In this document: positions 58,270 through 64,000 of the stretch, piece by piece
Layout of the letters: each line of letters opens with the position of its first letter
Numbering within the stretch: position 1 is the first letter of the stretch
Assembly: GCA_047501485.1 (NCBI GenBank)
Contig: JAZDRN010000003.1
Span: 62,001 to 126,000, forward strand
Length of the DNA stretch: 64,000 nucleotides
Source of the DNA: Ancrocorticia sp047501485
GTDB lineage: Bacteria; Actinomycetota; Actinomycetes; Actinomycetales; Actinomycetaceae
Direction: 5' to 3'
Position numbers and translations under genes: made by a program
The notes under the pieces: generated by a model
Databases searched by the model: none
What the model saw: only the letters and a program-made list of their open reading frames with translations
Told to the model about the DNA's origin: nothing

Positions 58270-60294
58270 ATGACGCTCTCGTCAGTGTCAGAAATCGATA
58301 GCCACGCGATAACAGCCGCCCGGTTGCTTGCGGTTGATGCCGTAGAGAGGGCCAAGTCCGGGCATCCGGGCACGGCGCTCTCATTGGCTCCGGTCGCGCA
58401 CCTGCTCTTCCAGAGGTTCATTCGGCACGATCCGAGAGACCCCGAGTGGATAGGGCGTGATCGTTTCGTTCTGTCCTGCGGGCACGCGAGCATGCTGCTG
58501 TACACGCAGCTCTTCCTCACGGGATATGACGTCACCCTCGACGACTTGAAGAGCTTCCGTACTCTCCACTCTCGGACGCCGGGACACCCTGAGTACGGGT
58601 TCACGCCGGGAGTCGATGCGACCACAGGTCCGCTTGGACAGGGCTTCGCGATGGCGGTCGGGATGGCGATGGCGTTCAAGCATCAGCGCGCCGTGTACGA
58701 CCCCGAGGCTCCCGCAGGCGAATCGCCGTTTGACCGTCACGTGTGGGTGATCGCATCCGACGGCGACCTCCAGGAGGGTGCCTCCTATGAGACGAGCGCT
58801 CTTGCCGGACGTCACCGGTTGGCGAATCTGACGGTGATCTACGATGACAACGATATCCAGATCGGCGGATCCACCTCGGTGACCTCGGCCGAGAACCCAG
58901 TGGCTCGTTTCGAGTCACAGGGATGGCGCGTTTCGCGCGTGGAGATCGGGGCCGACGGCGACATCGACGTGGACAGCCTGGAAGCCGTTCTCTCCGCCCC
59001 CGGAGACGACCGCCCCCATATTGTGGTCCTCAAATCGGAGATCGCATGGCCGGCTCCGAATGCACGTGGAACGGCTGCCTCCCACGGTGCGCCCCTTGGT
59101 GCCGCCGAAGTCGCGAATATCCGCGGGGAATTGGGAGTATCCAGCGAACCTTTCGCCGTGGATGAGGCAGTGCTGGAACACACTCGCCGGGCCTTGAGTC
59201 GCGGCAGCGAACTCCATGCGACATGGGATGCCGGCTTCGTGGCTTGGAGTGAGGCGAATCCTCAGAACGCTCAAGCCTGGGAGCGAGCCGCGTCCGGCGA
59301 ACTTCCCGAGAGCCTCGAGGGAGTGCTTCCCTATTTCGAGCCCGGAACCATGATGGCCACGCGCGATGCCTCCGGCAAGGTCATTCAGGCTCTTGCCGCG
59401 GAGCTGCCGCAACTGATGGGTGGCTCGGCCGATCTGGCCGAGCCCAACCGTACCGACATCGTGGATGGTGGAACTTTCCTCCCCGAAGGGAACGGGCCTC
59501 TGGGCCGAAACATATATTGGGGCGTTCGGGAGCTGGGCATGGCAGCGGCCATGAACGGAATGCTCTTGGCCGGGGCAACGCGGGTCTACGCGGGTACCTT
59601 CCTCGTGTTCTCGGATTTTCAACGCCCGGCGATTCGCCTGGCGGCTCTGATGGGCCTTCCCGCGGTCTATGTGTGGTCGCATGATTCCGTCGCGCTGGGA
59701 CAGGATGGGCCGACCCATCAGCCCATCGAGCATCTGGCGGCCCTGCGGGCGATGCCGAACTTGACGGTCATCCGGCCCGCGGATCCGAATGAGACCGGCG
59801 CGGCGTGGCTCGTCGCTCTGGAACAGGATGGGCCGACGGGACTGGCTTTGTGTCGTCAACCGCTCAAGACCCTGGATCTTCCCAATGATCGCATCGTGGA
59901 AGGGGTGCGCCGTGGCGCCTATGTCGTCAGTGACGACGAAGACGCAGAGGTCATCATCATCGGCACCGGCAGTGAGCTTGAACTGGCACTCGGTGCCGCT
60001 GACGAGGTGCGCGCCTCCGGCGTCCGGGTTCGAGTGGTGAGCATGCCCTCGCGTGATCTCTTCGACGCCCAGCGCCAGGAGTACCGCGAGCAGATACTGC
60101 CGGTGGACGTGTCCGCCCGCGTGGTTGTCGAGGCGGCATCCCCGTTCGGGTGGCGCGACGTGGTGGGAGACAAGGGGGTGATTGTAGGTATCGATCATTT
60201 TGGCGCCTCTGGTCCTGCCGATGAAGTCCTCCGCGAGTGCGGAATGACTGTGGGCGACGTCGTGAAAGCGATAGACCGTGTCTTGGCCGGGTAG
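58270..60294 (+). CDS. tkt: Transketolase
   Basis: 674 aa, full length. It transfers two-carbon units between ketose and aldose phosphates using thiamine diphosphate. Motifs: SGHPGTALSLAPVAHLLF (about 24-41, His), the TPP motif SDGDLQEGASYE through NDIQI (Gly-Asp-Gly...Asn), the catalytic Glu in GVRELGMAAAMNG, and SHDSVALGQDGPTHQPIEHL. GGGGAG precedes the ATG. It starts an operon with an ascorbate-type PTS (IIA 41 bases later), so the PTS product is expected to enter the pentose phosphate pathway here, for example as a pentulose phosphate. Whether the main housekeeping transketolase is elsewhere cannot be seen. Confidence 0.93.
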   Translation: MTLSSVSEIDSHAITAARLLAVDAVERAKSGHPGTALSLAPVAHLLFQRFIRHDPRDPEWIGRDRFVLSCGHASMLLYTQLFLTGYDVTLDDLKSFRTLHSRTPGHPEYGFTPGVDATTGPLGQGFAMAVGMAMAFKHQRAVYDPEAPAGESPFDRHVWVIASDGDLQEGASYETSALAGRHRLANLTVIYDDNDIQIGGSTSVTSAENPVARFESQGWRVSRVEIGADGDIDVDSLEAVLSAPGDDRPHIVVLKSEIAWPAPNARGTAASHGAPLGAAEVANIRGELGVSSEPFAVDEAVLEHTRRALSRGSELHATWDAGFVAWSEANPQNAQAWERAASGELPESLEGVLPYFEPGTMMATRDASGKVIQALAAELPQLMGGSADLAEPNRTDIVDGGTFLPEGNGPLGRNIYWGVRELGMAAAMNGMLLAGATRVYAGTFLVFSDFQRPAIRLAALMGLPAVYVWSHDSVALGQDGPTHQPIEHLAALRAMPNLTVIRPADPNETGAAWLVALEQDGPTGLALCRQPLKTLDLPNDRIVEGVRRGAYVVSDDEDAEVIIIGTGSELELALGAADEVRASGVRVRVVSMPSRDLFDAQRQEYREQILPVDVSARVVVEAASPFGWRDVVGDKGVIVGIDHFGASGPADEVLRECGMTVGDVVKAIDRVLAG

Positions 60295-60335
60295 GGGAGC
60301 CTCCGAACTTCTTGTCAATGCAAAGGAGCACCAAG

Positions 60336-60782
60336 TTGTTAACTGAATATTTGAATGAGGAGACGATCCTCTTCGCCGAAAACGTCAGTGGTTGGCGGGA
60401 GGCCATTGAAATGGTGTCTCGCCCGTTGCTCGAAAACGGTGCAATCAACCGTGGGTATGTGGACGCCATGATCGAGTCCATCGCAAACGGCGGGACGTAC
60501 ATCGATCTGGGCTATGGAATTGCTTTGGCGCATGCACGTCCCGAGGCGGGAGTCCTGAAAACAGGGCTATCGGCTCTTCGCGTCAGGCCTGAAGTCCTCC
60601 TCAACGATGAAGATGCCCACCCGATCTCACTGTTTGTCTGCCTCGCAGCGGCCGATAAGAACCAACACCTCGAGACCCTCGCTGCCCTCGGGCGGCTTCT
60701 CTCGAACCCCTCCGCGCGGGAATCCCTCCTCGCGGCCACCAATGTCACTGAGGCAGTGGCAGTGTTAGAAGCAGGAAAGTAG
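60336..60782 (+). CDS. PTS IIA component, ascorbate/mannitol-fructose type
   Basis: 148 aa. It accepts phosphate from HPr and passes it to IIB. The active His is residue 66 in YGIALAHARPEAG, the site of the PTS EIIA type 2 fold. A TTG at 60336 is chosen as start because AAGGAG lies 7 bases upstream; the ATG at 60318 would add six residues and lacks a ribosome binding site. It lies between transketolase and IIB (2 bases between stop and next ATG). The specificity of IIC suggests an ascorbate- or pentitol-like substrate. Confidence 0.88.
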   Translation: MLTEYLNEETILFAENVSGWREAIEMVSRPLLENGAINRGYVDAMIESIANGGTYIDLGYGIALAHARPEAGVLKTGLSALRVRPEVLLNDEDAHPISLFVCLAAADKNQHLETLAALGRLLSNPSARESLLAATNVTEAVAVLEAGK

Positions 60783-60784
60783 AA

Positions 60785-61072
60785 ATGACCAAATTCCTTG
60801 CAGTCTGCAGTACCGGTTTGGGAAGCAGCTTCATGGTCCACATGAACATCGAGACGGCTCTCAAAGAGCTCGGAATCACCGGTATCGAGGTGGACCACGC
60901 GGATCTGGGCTCCGTGGCTCCCGATTCGGCGGATGCCATTTTCGTTGGCCTCGACATCGCCGAGGCGGCTCAAGGGCTGGGGGACGTCGTCGTCCTCAAC
61001 AGCATCATCGACATGGACGAGCTCCGCACCAAAGTCGGTGAGGCTGCCAAGCGTCATGGGTACCCCGCTTAA
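60785..61072 (+). CDS. PTS IIB component, ascorbate (UlaB/SgaB) type
   Basis: 95 aa. Carries the phosphorylated cysteine Cys8 in VCSTGLGSSFM and transfers phosphate to the incoming sugar. Length and the GLGSS loop match the lactose/ascorbate IIB fold. It starts 2 bases after the IIA stop and is followed 33 bases later by IIC, a standard separated IIA-IIB-IIC arrangement. Confidence 0.9.
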   Translation: MTKFLAVCSTGLGSSFMVHMNIETALKELGITGIEVDHADLGSVAPDSADAIFVGLDIAEAAQGLGDVVVLNSIIDMDELRTKVGEAAKRHGYPA

Positions 61073-61105
61073 GGCGGTACCGGAAAGTTGAGAGGAAACT
61101 CCCTC

Positions 61106-62500
61106 ATGCAAACTGTCATTGACATCCTGCTGGATATTTTCACCCAGCCGTCTGTCGTTGTCGCGCTCATCGCCTTGATCGGCCTGATCGCGCAGCGCAA
61201 GTCCTTCAGCGACACTCTCAAGGGAACTATTCGCACGCTCGTCGGCTTTCTCGTGCTGGCCGCCGGTGCGGGAGTCGTCGTAGGCGCACTCGATCCCTTT
61301 GGCGTTATGTTCCAGCACGCATTCAACGTGCAGGGCGTCGTCCCGAACAATGAGGCGATCGTCGCTCAAGCGTTGCTGGATTATGGTTCGGCAGCGGCGT
61401 TGATCTTCTTCTTCGGAATGCTCGTCAACATCCTTCTCGCGGCGACGACCAGGTTCAAATACATCTACCTGTCAGGCCACGTTGCCTTCTACATCGCCGC
61501 GATGATTGCGATCATCCTCAACGTTGCGGGCTTCTCTCAGGTGGGAGTGATCATCTGGGGATCCTTGATGCAGGGCATCTACATGGTTGTGTCACCTTCC
61601 CTGGTGCAGCCTTTCATGCGTAAGGTGACCGGCGGAGACACCGTTGCACTCGGGCATACTGGAAACGGCGGCATCGCACTTTCCGGCCTGGTCGCCACGC
61701 TCGTGCGCGGCAAGGGAGCGTCGAAATCGACCGAGGAGATGAATTTCCCCAAGGGTCTTGGCTTCCTCCGCGACACAACGGTCGTCATCGCTCTCTCGAT
61801 GGCTGTCATCTACATCATCGTCGGGATCTTCGCCGGACCGAACTACATCGAGACGGAACTGTCCGATGGCCAGAATTTCGTCGTGTTCCTCATCATGCAG
61901 GCCGCGACGTTCTCTGCCGGTGTCTTCGTGATCCTGGCCGGCGTGCGCGTCGTACTGGCTGAGATCGTTCCCGCCTTCAAGGGAATCTCAGAGAAGCTGG
62001 TCAAGAATGCGAAGCCCGCCCTCGATGTCCCCATCGCCTTCACCTTTGCTCCCAATGCGGTGCTCATCGGCTTCCTGTCCAGCTTCGTCGGCGGCATCGT
62101 CGGCATGGGCGCGATGGTCCTGATGGGCACTTCCATCATCATTCCGGGAGTCGTCGCCCACTTCATGACGGGCGCCGCAGCCGGCGTGATCGGCAACGCC
62201 GCGGGAGGCCGCCGGGGAGCAGTACTGGGGGCTTTCGCCAACGGTTTGGCGATTACATTCCTGCCCTTGTTCCTGTTGCCGGTGCTCGGAGATATGGGGT
62301 TGTCGAACGCGACGTTCTCGGACTCCGATTACGGGATCGTCGGTTTGCTTCTTGGTGGGTTGGACTCGGCTGGAGGTCAGGTCGCAATTATCGTCGGCAT
62401 TATCGCATCGATCGTGCTGCTCTACGTTCTGACGTTCCTGCTGCGAAACAAGTCCGCAACCGCACTCGCCGCCGAGGGCGATAAAGCGGCTGCCAAGTAG
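61106..62500 (+). CDS. PTS IIC component, ascorbate (UlaA/SgaT) family
   Basis: 464 aa, ten to eleven helices. The permease binds and translocates the sugar during phosphorylation. The FRDxx-like RKSFSDTLKGTIRTLVGFLVL start, FNVQGVVPNNEAIVAQAL, YIYLSGHVAFYIAAM and DTVALGHTGNGGIALSG segments match UlaA. ATG at 61106 follows GAGAGGA; a TTG at 61088 would add six residues. None of the usual ascorbate catabolic genes (lactonase, decarboxylase, epimerases) is nearby, so another pentitol- or ketose-like substrate is possible. A perfect 14-bp hairpin ends the operon. Confidence 0.9.
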   Translation: MQTVIDILLDIFTQPSVVVALIALIGLIAQRKSFSDTLKGTIRTLVGFLVLAAGAGVVVGALDPFGVMFQHAFNVQGVVPNNEAIVAQALLDYGSAAALIFFFGMLVNILLAATTRFKYIYLSGHVAFYIAAMIAIILNVAGFSQVGVIIWGSLMQGIYMVVSPSLVQPFMRKVTGGDTVALGHTGNGGIALSGLVATLVRGKGASKSTEEMNFPKGLGFLRDTTVVIALSMAVIYIIVGIFAGPNYIETELSDGQNFVVFLIMQAATFSAGVFVILAGVRVVLAEIVPAFKGISEKLVKNAKPALDVPIAFTFAPNAVLIGFLSSFVGGIVGMGAMVLMGTSIIIPGVVAHFMTGAAAGVIGNAAGGRRGAVLGAFANGLAITFLPLFLLPVLGDMGLSNATFSDSDYGIVGLLLGGLDSAGGQVAIIVGIIASIVLLYVLTFLLRNKSATALAAEGDKAAAK

Positions 62501-62522
62501 TAGCGTCGAGTTGGCTTGAGCT

Positions 62523-62559
62523 GGAACGCCCGCAGGATTTCGAGACCTGCGGGCGTTCC
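62523..62559 (+). terminator. Terminator hairpin of the PTS operon
   Basis: GGAACGCCCGCAGG (62523-62536) pairs with CCTGCGGGCGTTCC (62546-62559); 14-bp perfect stem, 9-base loop. Confidence 0.8.
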
Positions 62560-62741
62560 GCCGTTACGAATTGAGCGGTCCCACGGCCGAGAGTGCGGGG
62601 TCGGCAGGTGGAATGAACTGCCGCCTTTACCATGATTCCTTACCGCGCGACCTGTGTCGGAGACCGCCGCTGGGGCGACTCGGTGGCCGGGGTGGCTGAC
62701 TGCACAGGGCCTCCCCGCGCGGAATCTGGGAAAATGGAGCG

Positions 62742-63569
62742 GTGAAGCGACTTGTATTTCTTGATGTAGACGGAACATTGTTGGACCACGATCAGGAGTT
62801 GCCGGAATCGGCGCGCGAGGCGCTCACGGGTGCCCTCGAGGCTGGACACGAGCTGATCATGTGCACCGGCCGTGCGAGGCCTGAGATATATCCGTTCCTA
62901 TGGGATATCGGCTTTTCGGGCCTGGTCGGATGCAACGGCGCATATGGCGAGCTGGACGGCGAGGTCGTCTTCAACGAACACATGCCGGCGGAGAACGTGA
63001 CCGAGATTGCTTCCTGGCTCGATTCCAAGGGAGCGGATTGCATGTGGCAGACGGGCCTGGAGCTCTATGCGGTGCGGAAATTCCTGGATATCTTCCGCTC
63101 CTCGGGCGATTCCGACCGTTCCCTCGCGGGCGATTGGACCACCTTCCTCAACCAGGTTCAGCCCTACCTGCGCGAGGGAGTGCCGGAGACTGCATCCAAG
63201 GTGACCTTCTTCCTCTCTCGGGAATCTGGGGTTCGTCTCGACGACGTCGTCGATGCCTTCGGAGATCGGTTCTGCATCGTTCCGGGTTCGCTTCCGCAGG
63301 AGCGCGGGGAGATGGGCGAATTGACAGCCCTCGGTATGAATAAGTTCGTGGGCCTGGAGAAGATCGCAGCGTGCAGGGGAGTCCCTGTCGAGGCGACGGT
63401 GGCGCTCGGCGATTCCGCCAACGATCTGGAGATGCTGCGTTTCGCGGGCACAGGTGTGGCCATGGGCAATGGGACGGCCGGAGCCAAGGACGCTGCTGAC
63501 TGGATCACTGCCCCCATCGACGAGGACGGGTTGGCTCTCGCCTTCGAGAAGCTCGGCCTGATTGGTTGA
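62742..63569 (+). CDS. HAD superfamily hydrolase, Cof type (probable sugar phosphatase)
   Basis: 275 aa. Motif I is FLDVDGTLLD with nucleophile Asp8 and Asp10; motif II CTGRARPE; motif III Lys in GMNKFVGLEKI; motif IV LGDSANDLEML. The Cof-type cap lies between motifs II and III. It probably dephosphorylates a sugar phosphate or flavin-type compound in the cytosol. GTG start at 62742, GGAG a few bases upstream. It follows the PTS operon after a terminator and is probably separate. Substrate cannot be inferred. Confidence 0.88.
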   Translation: MKRLVFLDVDGTLLDHDQELPESAREALTGALEAGHELIMCTGRARPEIYPFLWDIGFSGLVGCNGAYGELDGEVVFNEHMPAENVTEIASWLDSKGADCMWQTGLELYAVRKFLDIFRSSGDSDRSLAGDWTTFLNQVQPYLREGVPETASKVTFFLSRESGVRLDDVVDAFGDRFCIVPGSLPQERGEMGELTALGMNKFVGLEKIAACRGVPVEATVALGDSANDLEMLRFAGTGVAMGNGTAGAKDAADWITAPIDEDGLALAFEKLGLIG

Positions 63570-63591
63570 TCTCACCCTCATGGGGCGCTTG

Positions 63592-63616
63592 TTAGCGTGT
63601 CGGAGCGGCACGCTAA
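63592..63616. promoter_or_regulatory. Hairpin and possible promoter before the RND gene
   Basis: TTAGCGTG (63592-63599) pairs with CACGCTAA (63609-63616). It may end the HAD gene or be an operator; TTGTTA (63589) and TAAGCT (63614) with a 19-base spacer are a weak promoter candidate. Confidence 0.35.
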
Positions 63617-63626
63617 GCTCAATCCC

Positions 63627-64000
63627 ATGGAGAGAATCGCACGCGCTTCCCTGAGAAATCGTTCCTTCGTCGCCCTTGTCTGCATCGTGGCGGCGATTCT
63701 CGGGGGCATTTCCATCGGCTCTATGCGGCAGGAGCTGATTCCGCAGGTCGAGTTGCCCGCGGTGTCGGTTATCGCGGTTTCGCCGGGTGCCACGGCCGAG
63801 CAGATGAACGAGCGTGTTGCCGTGCCCATCGAGCGCGAGATGGCGACATTGCCGGAGGTCAAGGAGACGACGACGAATTCGTCGTCGTCCTACGCGATGA
63901 TCACCGTCGAACTCGACTACGGCACTGAACTTTCGCGTGCCACCTCCAAGATCGAGCAGTCGATCAGCAGTGTGGAAAGCACCTTCCCGGAGGATACGAC
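63627..64000 (+). CDS. RND family efflux transporter, N-terminal part (3' truncated by window edge)
   Basis: The first 124 residues of a large AcrB/HAE1-type transporter. MERIARASLRNRSFVALV leads into the first helix, followed by SMRQELIPQVELPAVSVIAVSPGATAEQMNERVAVPIEREMATL (quoted in part), the periplasmic-type PN1 start in this superfamily, and VELDYGTELSRA. In Gram-positive bacteria such proteins move lipids, drugs or other hydrophobic compounds across the membrane. The ATG at 63627 gives the typical N-terminus; no strong ribosome binding site is seen, so it may be leaderless. The gene continues beyond the window. Confidence 0.85.
   Translation, partial: MERIARASLRNRSFVALVCIVAAILGGISIGSMRQELIPQVELPAVSVIAVSPGATAEQMNERVAVPIEREMATLPEVKETTTNSSSSYAMITVELDYGTELSRATSKIEQSISSVESTFPEDT

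Noticed and set aside
1..64000. Search for tRNA, rRNA, transposase or phage genes
   Set aside because: No tRNA-like cloverleaf, rRNA stretch, transposase or integrase motif was recognised by eye; a tRNA scan would settle this.

Overview
The window is about 64 kb of high-GC bacterial DNA. Gene content points to an actinobacterium: Corynebacterium-like inositol genes, PspC-domain proteins beside a NarL-type two-component pair, many GTG starts and strong GGAGG-type ribosome binding sites. Actinomycetaceae (Actinomyces or Schaalia) is a plausible but unproven home. No rRNA, tRNA, CRISPR array, transposase or integrase was seen. Genes are tightly packed, but several intergenic regions carry short tandem arrays and two families of repeated palindromes.

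Layout. 1-3,009: end of a prolyl aminopeptidase, a lone Fic protein and a transaldolase. 3,461-41,519: a large accessory region for uptake and breakdown of inositols (cyclitols) and probably related oxidised sugars. It contains the classical genes iolC, a Cgl0159-type aldolase, iolB, iolD and mmsA (9-16 kb), iolG-type dehydrogenase genes at 17.7 and 36.5 kb, and iolE, which sits alone at 33.9 kb. Around this core are five Gfo/Idh/MocA dehydrogenases, six TIM-barrel isomerase/epimerase-type proteins, four sugar-porter MFS transporters, five LacI-type repressors, one GntR repressor and a zinc alcohol dehydrogenase. They are arranged as repeated modules of regulator, dehydrogenase, TIM barrel and porter.

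41,848-44,000: a small membrane protein with a structured leader, and a large uncharacterised protein. 44,122-48,282: a sucrose module (LacI regulator, LacY/CscB-type permease, GH32 hydrolase). 48,482-57,275: housekeeping and envelope functions (Na+/H+ antiporter, membrane O-acyltransferase with SGNH domain, PspC/LiaF-like membrane proteins, a PspC-type histidine kinase and a NarL-type response regulator). 57,368-62,500: GntR regulator, transketolase and an ascorbate-type PTS (IIA, IIB, IIC). The window ends with a HAD phosphatase and the start of an RND transporter.

How the parts work together. Inositol isomers are proposed to enter through the porters and be oxidised by Gfo/Idh/MocA enzymes. 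TIM-barrel proteins would interconvert or dehydrate the ketones, with IolE making the diketone. IolD, IolB, IolC and the aldolase then yield DHAP and malonate semialdehyde, which MmsA converts to acetyl-CoA. Shared operators support wiring between modules. A TTTTGT-N4-ACAAAA site lies before iolC, mmsA, a dehydrogenase operon (30.6 kb) and the alcohol dehydrogenase. A TTrGAGCGCTCCAA-like site occurs at 6.6, 16.6 and 23.5 kb. TAACGCGCGTTA occurs at 6.5 and 28.0 kb, each near one of two closely related LacI proteins. The regulon assignments are inferences from sequence.
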